Shown here piece after piece: positions 27,245-35,800 of a stretch of 64,000 nt of DNA. Below the pieces are notes generated by a model that did not search any database, was not told the DNA's origin, and worked only from the letters and a program-made list of their open reading frames with translations. A program made the translations under genes and the position numbers. How positions within the stretch are numbered: position 1 is the first letter of the stretch; the number at the start of each line of letters is the position of its first letter. The DNA comes from Oricola cellulosilytica (GTDB taxonomy: Bacteria > Pseudomonadota > Alphaproteobacteria > Rhizobiales > Rhizobiaceae): positions 544,332 to 608,331 of the forward strand of contig NZ_JAINFK010000002.1 in assembly GCF_019966575.1 (NCBI RefSeq). The letters are read 5' to 3'.

Positions 27245-27636
27245 ACAGCGATGGAATCACATCCACCGCCAGGTACCAAGCAAAAACATCGGCCCGATGA
27301 GGCCGGCCGCCAGGTTCTCTGCGGCATCCGGCAATCGATGCCTTCGAGCAGATAGCCGAGCTGCGCCGCCGTGATCGTGATGACCCCGTCGGCCGGCGAC
27401 GGCCAGATGAAGCGCCCGCGCTCAAGCCGTTTGGACAACAGGCAGGCGCCCTGGCCGTCATGCCACAGAACCTTGATCAGATCGCCGCGGCGGCCGCGGA
27501 AGACGAACAGGTGTCGTTGTGGGGATCGCGCTGCAACATCTTCTTCAACACCAGCGACAAACCGGGAAAGCCCTTTCTCATGTCGGTGTGGCCCCTTCGC
27601 GAGCCAGACCCGCACGCCACTGGGAAACGGGATCAT
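27193..27636 (-). pseudogene. tnpB: IS66 TnpB with two compensating frameshifts
   Basis: Starts at ATG 27636 overlapping the tnpA stop (ATGA). MIPFPSGVRVWLA is normal, then one inserted base in a G run shifts the frame (the family text HTDMRKGFPGLSLVLKK is legible in the neighbouring frame); about 25 codons later one base is missing and the frame returns at HLFVFRGRRGDLIKV. The conserved rest (LERGRFIWPSPADGV, QLGYLLEGIDCRMPQRTW) follows, but the normal stop is passed and the frame runs on to 27193 into tnpC. Accessory protein of IS66; probably inactive here. Confidence 0.8.
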
Positions 27637-28031
27637 CGCCGCTCCAGCACCGCAAGAACGCGAGCCAGCGCATCGCCATCGACCTCGGCGTCTACACGCA
27701 CGCACAAATCCGGACCGAGATCGATCTCCATCAAACCGCGTCCCTTTGCCAGCGCCGCTGCCGTGGCATCGTCGGGCGAAAGCCGATCGGCTGTCTTCGT
27801 CTCCGCAGTCACCTCCACCGGCAAGAACGTGCCGGGCCCGTGATTGTGCCTCACGCCGACGGCGAAACGCCATCGGTAAAGCAGCGAACGAACAATATCG
27901 TGGCGACGAGCCACCTCCGTCACCGTGACACCCGGTTCCAGCGTTTCCGAAACCAATTGCTCCTTCAGAGCCGTCGACCAGCTTCGCCAGCGGCCCGGCC
28001 CATTTACTATCTCCGTTCGATGGACGAACAC
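27633..28031 (-). CDS. tnpA: IS66 TnpA (helix-turn-helix accessory protein)
   Basis: 132 residues, apparently intact. It has the IS3-like helix-turn-helix (WSTALKEQLVSETLEPGVTV, then EVARRHDIVRSLLYRWR) and a typical C-terminal half ending VDGDALARVLAVLERR. Start is GTG at 28031; the stop overlaps the tnpB start. Its partners are broken, so the gene is presumably on its way to decay. Confidence 0.85.
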   Translation of the reverse strand: MFVHRTEIVNGPGRWRSWSTALKEQLVSETLEPGVTVTEVARRHDIVRSLLYRWRFAVGVRHNHGPGTFLPVEVTAETKTADRLSPDDATAAALAKGRGLMEIDLGPDLCVRVDAEVDGDALARVLAVLERR

Positions 28032-28128
28032 GTGGTTATCCCCGCTATTTGCGTCCTGGCAATCGAATCCACCACGAAATCAGCGATTCATTCCCGCACA
28101 AGCAAGGCGGTCCTCACCGGAGGACTAC

Positions 28129-28136
28129 GTAGCGAA
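28129..28136. repeat. Right copy of the IS66 8-bp target duplication
   Basis: GTAGCGAA, identical to 25614-25621, directly after the right terminal repeat. The pre-insertion site would have read continuously from 25621 to 28137. Confidence 0.85.
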
Positions 28137-28146
28137 GGACTCAACA

Positions 28147-28368
28147 GTGCCAAAACACGCATCCAGTAATGCAGCGCCGGCCGGCGACGGCAATATCGCG
28201 ATCCGCGAGGAATACGAAGCGGCCATAGTGCTCGATACGGTTGCAGCCTACGACCTCTTCATCGCGCGGCATCCGTATCATGAATTGGCCGCTAAAGCGC
28301 GGCAGAGGCGGGACGTATTGTTAAGGAATGTCGATCAGGATGGGGCACCTGACGGCGAGGAACGTTAG
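28147..28368 (+). CDS. Small hypothetical protein upstream of the M10 protease
   Basis: 73 residues if started at GTG 28147, which has AAGGA a few bases upstream. The text YEAAIVLDTVAAYDLFIARHPYHELAAKARQRRD resembles the short helical repeat (about 30 residues, A-x-x-L-D-T-x-x-A-Y-x-x-F-I-x-x-H-P) found at the C-termini of caspase-like and peptidoglycan-associated proteins. The frame runs further upstream, but that part lies inside IS66. It ends 14 bases before the M10 protease gene and is likely cotranscribed; a chaperone or inhibitor role is possible but unsupported. The IS66 insertion lies 10 bases before its start and has probably replaced its promoter. Confidence 0.5.
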   Translation: MPKHASSNAAPAGDGNIAIREEYEAAIVLDTVAAYDLFIARHPYHELAAKARQRRDVLLRNVDQDGAPDGEER

Positions 28369-28382
28369 CAAGAGGACGTCTC

Positions 28383-30386
28383 ATGAGCGGAACGGGCCAC
28401 ACAAACACAAGCGTAAGCACAACGGGCAGTCAGTTTGTCGACGGCCTTCTCAGCGGCGTCAAATGGGGTGATTCGACACTCTACTATTCTTTCCCTGCAA
28501 GTGACGCCGAGTACGACTATTCGGGCGCGCCGGCCACATTTGCGCCGGTCACCTCGACGATGCAGAAGACCGCCGCCCATTTCGCGCTCAATACGGCCCA
28601 AGGGAGCAGCGCGAACGACGGGTTCTCGTTGGAGGGTTTCACCCGCCTCAATGTGGTCCACACGACCACGACCGACGCCCACATCCGCCTCGCACAGTCC
28701 GACGATCCCTTGACCGCCTATGCATATTATCCCTCGACAGGGGATTGGGGCGGCGACGTCTGGGTCGGCACGAGCTACAACTACACTTCGCCACAGGCAG
28801 GGAACTACGTCTGGCACACCCATCTGCACGAGATCGGCCACGCCCTCGGCCTGAAGCACGGTCAAGAAACGAGCGTCTATGGCGCCCTGCCGTCAAGCTA
28901 CGATTCGATGGAATATTCCGTCATGACTTACCGCTCCTATGTGGGAGATCCTCTCAGCGGCGGCTATTCCAATGAGACATGGGGGTATGCTCAGACCTAT
29001 ATGATGGCCGATATCGCGGCGCTGCAGCATATGTACGGCGCGAACTTCGCGATAAACAACGGCGATACGGTCTACAAGTGGAACCCGTCTTCCGGGGACA
29101 CGTTGGTGAACGGCGCGGTCGCGATTAATCCGGGCGCCAACCGGATTTTCGCCACGATCTGGGATGGCGGCGGCACCGACACTTACGATCTGAGCACTTA
29201 TTCCACGAACCTGACCATCGACCTTCAGCCGGGGGGTTACTCATATTTCGGTGCCGTCCAAATCGCCAATCTCGGAGACGGCAACTACGCACGGGGGAAC
29301 ATCTTCAATGCCCAGCTCTACCAGGACGATGTGCGTTCACTGATCGAGAATGCGATCGGTGGCTCTGGAAATGATACGGTTACAGGCAATCAGGCCAACA
29401 ATATTTTGACAGGGAACAGTGGCAACGACACTCTTTACGGCATGGGCGGAAGTGACACGCTAGTTGGCGGCGACGGCGACGATGTCAACGATGGTGGCGC
29501 GGGGACCGATACTGCCGCCTATGATAGCCTTTCGCGGACCCACTCAATCTCTTGGAGCGGCAGCAACGGGAGAGGCACCGTTTCCGGGGGCGGTACGGAT
29601 AGTCTCTCGAGCATCGAGTTACTGTCGTTCGTGGATGGCTATTTCCTTTCCGGCAATGCGGCAATTGTAGCCCGCATGTACGACTCCGCATTGGACCGCG
29701 ATGCCGATTATGGAGGATTGTTCAATTGGATCGCTAGCCTCGACGCCGGCTTGGGCGGTATCGGCCTAGCCGAGTACTTCGTAACGTCGCAGGAGTTCAC
29801 GCAGACCTATGGCGCACTTGGAAACACCGAATTCGTCACTCTTCTCTATGAAAATGTGCTGGACCGGTCGCCTGATCAGCCGGGCCTTGATTACTGGGTG
29901 GACCTGCTGGACTTTGGTTCGAACAGCCGGGCGGAAGTGCTATACGGGATCTCGGAGTCGGTCGAGCACATATCCATTATGGCGAGCGATCGGGTCTCGG
30001 GTTCCATTTGGCTCGGCGACGACAACGCTATGGAAATCGCAAGGCTCTATAATGTAGCACTTGATCGCGCCCCGGACGCGGATGGCCTGTCTCAGTGGAT
30101 TGCCTCTTACAAGGAGGGGCAACGACTTGAGAATATTGCAGAGAGCTTCGTCAATTCGGCTGAGTTTGCAGCGAAATATGGTTCGCTCAGCCATACAGAT
30201 TTCGTGGCGCTGCTCTACAACAACGCACTGGACAGAGAGCCAGATCAACCGGGACTGGACTATTGGGTATTAGCGCTGGACAACGGTCAGGTGACAACTG
30301 CAGACATGCTCATCGGATTCTCCAATTCCACGGAATTCAAGGTTTTCTCTGAGTCGTATATGGACGACGGCATTATGCTTGCATAA
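28383..30386 (+). CDS. Secreted serralysin-like M10 metalloprotease with RTX repeats and DUF4214 repeats
   Basis: 667 residues. The zinc site HEIGHALGLKH is at 149-159 and the Met-turn YSVMTYRSY around 178-186, so the metzincin catalytic domain (about 25-230) looks intact. A serralysin C-terminal-like region follows (NLTIDLQPGGYSYFG). Calcium nonapeptides lie at about 327-375 (GGSGNDTVTGNQANNILTG and GGSDTLVGGDGDDV). After these come four units of about 55-60 residues, two DUF4214 pairs, at 424-655, each with LY-x3-LDR-x-PD-x2-GL-x-YW. No signal peptide, consistent with type I export; the second exporter pair at 46-49 kb is a candidate route. DUF4214 is found in surface-associated proteins of rhizobia. 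Confidence 0.9.
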   Translation: MSGTGHTNTSVSTTGSQFVDGLLSGVKWGDSTLYYSFPASDAEYDYSGAPATFAPVTSTMQKTAAHFALNTAQGSSANDGFSLEGFTRLNVVHTTTTDAHIRLAQSDDPLTAYAYYPSTGDWGGDVWVGTSYNYTSPQAGNYVWHTHLHEIGHALGLKHGQETSVYGALPSSYDSMEYSVMTYRSYVGDPLSGGYSNETWGYAQTYMMADIAALQHMYGANFAINNGDTVYKWNPSSGDTLVNGAVAINPGANRIFATIWDGGGTDTYDLSTYSTNLTIDLQPGGYSYFGAVQIANLGDGNYARGNIFNAQLYQDDVRSLIENAIGGSGNDTVTGNQANNILTGNSGNDTLYGMGGSDTLVGGDGDDVNDGGAGTDTAAYDSLSRTHSISWSGSNGRGTVSGGGTDSLSSIELLSFVDGYFLSGNAAIVARMYDSALDRDADYGGLFNWIASLDAGLGGIGLAEYFVTSQEFTQTYGALGNTEFVTLLYENVLDRSPDQPGLDYWVDLLDFGSNSRAEVLYGISESVEHISIMASDRVSGSIWLGDDNAMEIARLYNVALDRAPDADGLSQWIASYKEGQRLENIAESFVNSAEFAAKYGSLSHTDFVALLYNNALDREPDQPGLDYWVLALDNGQVTTADMLIGFSNSTEFKVFSESYMDDGIMLA

Positions 30387-30449
30387 CGGCCATGACGGTT
30401 GACCGACCGGTACCCGAGGCTCTCCAAAAAGCGGAAGAGAAAAAGGTTT

Positions 30450-31568
30450 TCATTTCAGGACCTGACGCCGTCGTACGGCTTGGAACAGGCTGAGCATCCG
30501 GTTGGCGGCGGCATCCCAAGAGAAGCGCCGAGCGTTTTCTCTTGCCGCGGCAGCCAATCTGTCGTGGATTTCGTCGCTCGTGAACAAGACGTGAATCCCT
30601 TGCGCCATCTCTCCTATGTCGAGAGGATCGACCAGCAGGCCGCCCGCGCCCGTCACCTCCGGCAATGATCCTCGATTGGACGCAAGGACAGGCACGCCGT
30701 ACTGCTGCGCCTCGACAACGGGCAGGCCGAAGCCTTCATAGAGAGACGGAAATGCCAGAAACCGCGCGCCGGCATAGAGGTTGGCCAATTCAGGGTCATC
30801 CACTCGGCCTGCAAGGCGCACATGCCCAGCGGCAAGCAAGGGGTCAAGCGCTTGCCGGATCGCGCTATCGCGCCAACCGTCACCACCAGCGATCACCAAG
30901 CGCCAATCCGCACACGCCGCTCGCCGAGCACGGGAAAACGCCTCGAGAAGTCCTACCAGGTTCTTGCGAGGTTCCAGCGTGCCGACGAAAAGAGCATACG
31001 GTCCGTCTTGCAGGTCTAGGCGGCTGAAGAGGTCCAAACAGTCGGTGGGCGCAGTATACGACGCACCAGGATAGATTACTTTTGCATCCCGACCGAGGAC
31101 AGCTTTGACGTCATGTGCAGTGGCGTGGGAATCTGCGGCGATGAAGTCAGCGCGCGCAACTGCGGCTCGCATCAGGACTTGGTCGGCCAGTCGCCGGCCG
31201 ATCGTCATGGTTTCCGGGTAGCGGTGCCAAACCAGATCGTGGATCGTAACCAGCGCGGGCACAGAAGCCGGAAGAAATGGCGGTAGCCGGTGTGCTGGTC
31301 CCCAAAAAACGTCTGGAGGTGCCTTCCGAACAGCAAGAGGAAGAGCTGTTTCCCCCCAGACAACGCGTCCCGGCCCTCCGGAAAAAGCGCTTGTGACGTG
31401 GTTAGCGGCGGCGATCGCATCGAGCGGCGAAGGGTGGCGGTTGGCCGGCCAGTAGAAAGTGAAGGAGACGCCTCTCTCGGACAGGGCGCGCGCGGTCTCG
31501 ACTAGAACGCGACCAATGCCCGTGATCGCGGGAACCGTGAGATTGCGGACGTCAACGCCGATATGCAC
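30450..31568 (-). CDS. GT4 glycosyltransferase, last gene of the O-antigen operon
   Basis: 372 residues with a typical mannosyl/rhamnosyl GT4 layout. The start MHIGVDVRNLTVPAITGIGR carries the acceptor-side glycine loop. The donor side has VGTLEPRKNLVGLLEAF near 195 and FPSLYEGFGLPVVEAQQYG near 280, followed by SLPEVTGAGGLLVDP. The EPRKN motif is shared with the two GT4 modules of the neighbouring giant protein, suggesting use of the same GDP-sugar (inference). It is 38 bases downstream of the methyltransferase gene on the same strand. Confidence 0.9.
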   Translation of the reverse strand: MHIGVDVRNLTVPAITGIGRVLVETARALSERGVSFTFYWPANRHPSPLDAIAAANHVTSAFSGGPGRVVWGETALPLAVRKAPPDVFWGPAHRLPPFLPASVPALVTIHDLVWHRYPETMTIGRRLADQVLMRAAVARADFIAADSHATAHDVKAVLGRDAKVIYPGASYTAPTDCLDLFSRLDLQDGPYALFVGTLEPRKNLVGLLEAFSRARRAACADWRLVIAGGDGWRDSAIRQALDPLLAAGHVRLAGRVDDPELANLYAGARFLAFPSLYEGFGLPVVEAQQYGVPVLASNRGSLPEVTGAGGLLVDPLDIGEMAQGIHVLFTSDEIHDRLAAAARENARRFSWDAAANRMLSLFQAVRRRQVLK

Positions 31569-31606
31569 AGGAACTCATAGGGCCAGGCTTGGTTGGAAGC
31601 GCGGGT

Positions 31607-32851
31607 TCATATGATCTCTATTTCCGGAAACGGAAAGATGAACTTCCCTCCGCTCGCGAGGTAGTCTCGTTCGCGGCGCAGAATACTGTCTTTGAAGTGC
31701 CAAGGGAGGACTAGAAAATAGTCAGGTTCCATGGCTCTGGCCTCCTCTTCCGAAATGATCGGAATGTGACTTCCTGGAGTGAAACGCCCGAACTTTTCTT
31801 CATTCACCTCCGCGATTGCGGGAATCTGTGCAGCGGTCAGATTGCAGAATTGCAGGACGACGTTTCCCTTGGTGGACGCTCCATAGCCAAGGATCTTCTT
31901 GCCATCAGCCACCAGCGCATCGATCAAGTTGCTGAGGTCCTCGCGGTGACGAAACACCCGTTCTTCGAAGTCACGATATGGACGTGGTGTGCTGAGTCCC
32001 ATTCGATCCTCCTGCCCCAGAAGCCAGTCTATGACGGCATGGTTAGCGGCAAATCGGCTGTTGCTCTTCTTGGTGGCAGTTACTGCAAAACTTCCGCCAT
32101 TGACATTGTTCATAACAACATCAACGATCTTGAGATCCGCAGCATCGAGTATCTTCTGGATCGGGCCGAGTGAATAGTATTCGATATGCTCGTGGCATAT
32201 CGTGTCGTACGAGTTGAGCCGCAGCATCGACGGCATATAGCTCTGCTCAAAATGCCACACTCCATCCGGCGCCAGCACATCGGCGACTTGGCGGGCAAAG
32301 GCGACCGGATCTTCGAGATCGTAAAACATTGCAATCGAGGTCACGATTTTCGCGCCTTTGTCACAGACGCTGCGATAGGCATCTGCCGAGAAAAAGTCCG
32401 AGACCAACTTCACATCGTCAGGATAAAAAGACGCGAACTTCTTTCCCGTAGGGTCGATGCCGATTCGCCTCACGTCCGGAACCGCATATGCCTTGAGGGT
32501 CGTGCAATCATTGCTCCCGATATCAAGTACGACATCGCCGGCGGATATTGACGTCAGCCGCTCAAGATAGCGCACTTTGTTGGTCAAGTGGTCGACCATC
32601 GACTGATTGAGGCCGGATCGATACCCGTAGTTATCGCCATACATTTCGCTCGCTTCGTAGGAATGCTTGAGCTGTAACAGCCCGCTTGACGGCGACCACA
32701 CAAGTTCTAGAGGCCCAACAGTAACTGGCTCAGAGGATGATTTCGGAAAGACACCAGTGAGCGCCTGGTGGCCCAAATTGAGAACCGATATCAAGTCTTC
32801 CGATTTGCCGACGCGGCAAGATCTTATGGCAGTGTAATTGACGTCGGACAT
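31607..32851 (-). CDS. SAM-dependent C-methyltransferase-like protein with degenerate zinc site
   Basis: 414 residues of the class with an N-terminal zinc-binding part, a central methyltransferase fold and a C-terminal Rossmann-like part (sugar C-methyltransferases such as TylC3/TcaB9). Visible: GLLQLKHSYEASEMYGDNY, motif I VLDIGSNDCTTLKAY near 106, the active-site region CHEHIEYYSLGPIQ near 220, VNGGSFAVTATKK, and GYGASTKGNVVLQFCN in the C-terminal domain. The zinc ligands are largely gone: the first pair reads CRVG and the second SPSS, where relatives have two CxxC pairs. It lies in the O-antigen operon, 12 bases after the giant gene. Likely methylates a nucleotide sugar or sugar residue. 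Confidence 0.82.
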   Translation of the reverse strand: MSDVNYTAIRSCRVGKSEDLISVLNLGHQALTGVFPKSSSEPVTVGPLELVWSPSSGLLQLKHSYEASEMYGDNYGYRSGLNQSMVDHLTNKVRYLERLTSISAGDVVLDIGSNDCTTLKAYAVPDVRRIGIDPTGKKFASFYPDDVKLVSDFFSADAYRSVCDKGAKIVTSIAMFYDLEDPVAFARQVADVLAPDGVWHFEQSYMPSMLRLNSYDTICHEHIEYYSLGPIQKILDAADLKIVDVVMNNVNGGSFAVTATKKSNSRFAANHAVIDWLLGQEDRMGLSTPRPYRDFEERVFRHREDLSNLIDALVADGKKILGYGASTKGNVVLQFCNLTAAQIPAIAEVNEEKFGRFTPGSHIPIISEEEARAMEPDYFLVLPWHFKDSILRRERDYLASGGKFIFPFPEIEII

Positions 32852-32863
32852 TCGGGATCTCCT

Positions 32864-35800
32864 TTATACAGCGAGTTGCAGGGGTTGCGGTTGCTCGACA
32901 TCGAGAAGACCTGCAAAAACATCCTCTGCGGGTTCGGATGCAGCGGGGTGACCGTTTTCATGTGCCTCTTGATAGATAGGGATGAGGCGATCGCGGCAAG
33001 CCGCTTGAAATGCGGGCAAATGCCTGAATCGGCGCACCAGCCGTGCGGGAGAAAAATATTCGGCGTTGCCTTCGGGGTCATCCTTGCAAAATATTTCACA
33101 AAATGAATCAGTAATATGCGGAGTATAATAGGTTCGCCACCTATCAATCTGCTCGCGATCACCTCCCATCAATTCAGCAGTTTCATAGGCTTCGGGCAAA
33201 CGTTCTAATATCCATAGCGTCGCATATTTCATCCATGATACATTCATATTTACGACCAATTGCGGCGTCCCAACCCATACCCCAGCTTCATTCATCATAT
33301 GGTTGAGAACATAATGCGTTGTCGGAATGCACGTCCGCATCGTTGAAAAGGGCCGTCCTTCCGTGTTTTGCGAATATGCAAGCAGAGCATGATCTCGGCG
33401 AAAAACCAGCGTATAAATAGCGGTGAAAAAGTTCTCGTTTCGCGCACAAAAATCACGCACCTCCCCCGCCATATCAGGCTCTGGCGGAACGATAGGGGTC
33501 GCCTCGGTAAAAAATTTGTCAAAATTATTCACCGTTCGTGCGTCATCAATCCGCGTAAAGCTGTAGTTCAGATAGCAAAGTGCTATATTTGGATGCTCGT
33601 CAATCGCGAATAGAACCCGTTCAATCGCACCTGGCACAATCAGGTCATCATCACCCAATATCCAGATATAATCCCCATGCGCGCTGTGGGCTGTCTCGCG
33701 CAGATTACCGAGCATCCCAACATTGACGCGATTACGCTGATAGCGAAAATCAGAGCGCGCCAAATAGGGCTGCACAATGTCGGACGTACCGTCGCTAGAT
33801 GCATTGTCGCAAACCAGAAGTTCGACATCTTTGAGAGGTTCGGGATAGAGACGCGCCCAGTTTTTCAGTGCGACATCCAGCCACGGCGCGCGGTTATAGG
33901 TGCTGATGCAAACGGATAGCTTCGGGCGTGGCGTGAGGCGCATCGCCTGAGCTCGCTCTGCAATGTCGCTCTCGCTCATCGATAAGGGAGCCTTGGGCAA
34001 AGGCGCGGTGGCCTGAGCCATATGCCCTGCAACCTCGAACGCATAATCACCCCATGTCTTAAAGTCGGGCGTAACCGCCTCTTGCGCTAGGTTATTTCGC
34101 AGCTCTATGTCATCGGATAGAGTTTGGATGGCCCCGGCTAATTCATGTATATCGCACACATCTACTGTCAGGCAGCCCCCAACCTGGGCAACTTCAGCCA
34201 TCGCACCAAAGTTGGCGCAAATACATGGCTTGCCGTTCCACAGGCTTTCCGCTATGGGAAGCCCATAGCCTTCTTCGACCGATGGATAGATTGTAAAATC
34301 TGCATCATTGTAAAGCTGTCGCAATTCTGCGTCATTTGGGCTCTTTATCCAGTCAACGTTTGGAGTAGCGACAATGAGATCATTCAGCCGCTGAGAATAT
34401 GCAAGGTCAAGCGTATCCTCGCGCCCAGCAATGACTAATCGCAACGATTGACTCGTCTTTTCACTTGCCAAATTAAATGCCTTGAGGAGGGTCTCATGAT
34501 TTTTCCGCGGCTCCAATGATCCAACGGCCAATATCCGGACGAATTTATCTTCCCTACCTTTCTTTGTTTCTCTTACCCTTTTAGAGTCCGAAAATTCCAT
34601 AGGTAGAGGCGCCGCAATAATGCGATGCTCGCCAAACCCTTCAGCTTTAGGTTCTCGTTGCAAGAATGATATAAGATCAATTCTTGAGTGCTCGGAAATT
34701 GGCAATACTACATCATAATTTATCAACGTACGCATATAAACTCGGTGCGTTTCACGGATGACTTGGTGGTAAATATTATGCATCTTCCACGGAATTGCGT
34801 CATAAAATACAATCGCTGATTTAAGTCCATATTTAGCAACGTTCGATACAAGTGCAATTTGTTCGTTCTCAGATAGGTTGGATGGAAGTTCCGGCATAAC
34901 GAACCAAGCGCCCGCACCTGCTTCCTCTGGCTCTACCCAGGACGACCACCGGTCAGGCTCCGGGCCATTCCACTTGGCGAGATGCAGCAGATCCTCATGC
35001 GATGCTGGCACAAACTGGCCAAAATCTTTACCGCGAATGACGGGGATCAGCCGCAGCCCCTGCGCCATAAAACTGCGGGCCAGCATACGGGTAACACGCT
35101 GAATTCCCGTGTTATTTTCGTAATTGCGTGTATGATCGATCCAGTAGTAAATAGCCCCTAACCTGTGCTTTGGTTGATCGAGCGTTCCGATCTCATTTAG
35201 CATTGATCTCGCATAATCGCTCCACGACGGTTTGGCGCGCGCGATTGCCTGCTGCGTCAACCGGAGGTGTAAATCTGGTGTTTCGATCATCTGGGCAATA
35301 GCGGCTTCCAACACCTGGGGATCGCGCACATCCACACCAAGGCAGCCGCCACCCGACGCCACTTCTCCCATCGCGCCAAAATCGGCGCAAATACAAGGCT
35401 TACCGTAAGATAGAGATTCAAGAATGGGTAGTCCAAATCCTTCTTCGAGCGAGGGAAAAACCGTAAAAAAACAATCTTCATAAAGGGCCGCCAATTCTGC
35501 ATCGGTGACATTGCCTTTGTTGATGATTGCTTTACTTGTCGCGGCAAGCACTTCATTTTTAGTATCTGAGTGAAGATTGCCAACCAGAACAAGCCGCCAC
35601 GGGCTATCAGGATTCTTGGTTAGGTAGCTTTGAAACGCATGTATTAGTGCAAGCTGATTTTTCCTCGGTTCAATCGTGCCGACGCAGAGGATGATTTCTT
35701 TTGTTTCCTCTAGTCGCAGTTCGGGGTCGCCCGCAAGCGGGGCAGCAGGCAAGAGCAACGGACGGACGGGGGGCATCGTGTTTGTATCAGCGCGTTCATG

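Larger units (their letters stand above)
25622..28128 (-). mobile_element. Decayed IS66-family element, 2507 bp, with terminal inverted repeats and intact target duplication
   Basis: The left end begins GTAAGCATCC (25622) and the right end, read on the minus strand from 28128, begins GTAGTCCTCC; 18 of the first 23 bases match. GTAAGC is the usual IS66 terminus. Identical octamers GTAGCGAA flank the element. Contents on the minus strand in order: tnpA (intact), tnpB (two compensating frameshifts), tnpC (internal deletion) and a pRiA4b ORF3-like passenger gene (frameshifted). The transposase is certainly inactive. It inserted just upstream of the small gene at 28147. Confidence 0.9.
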
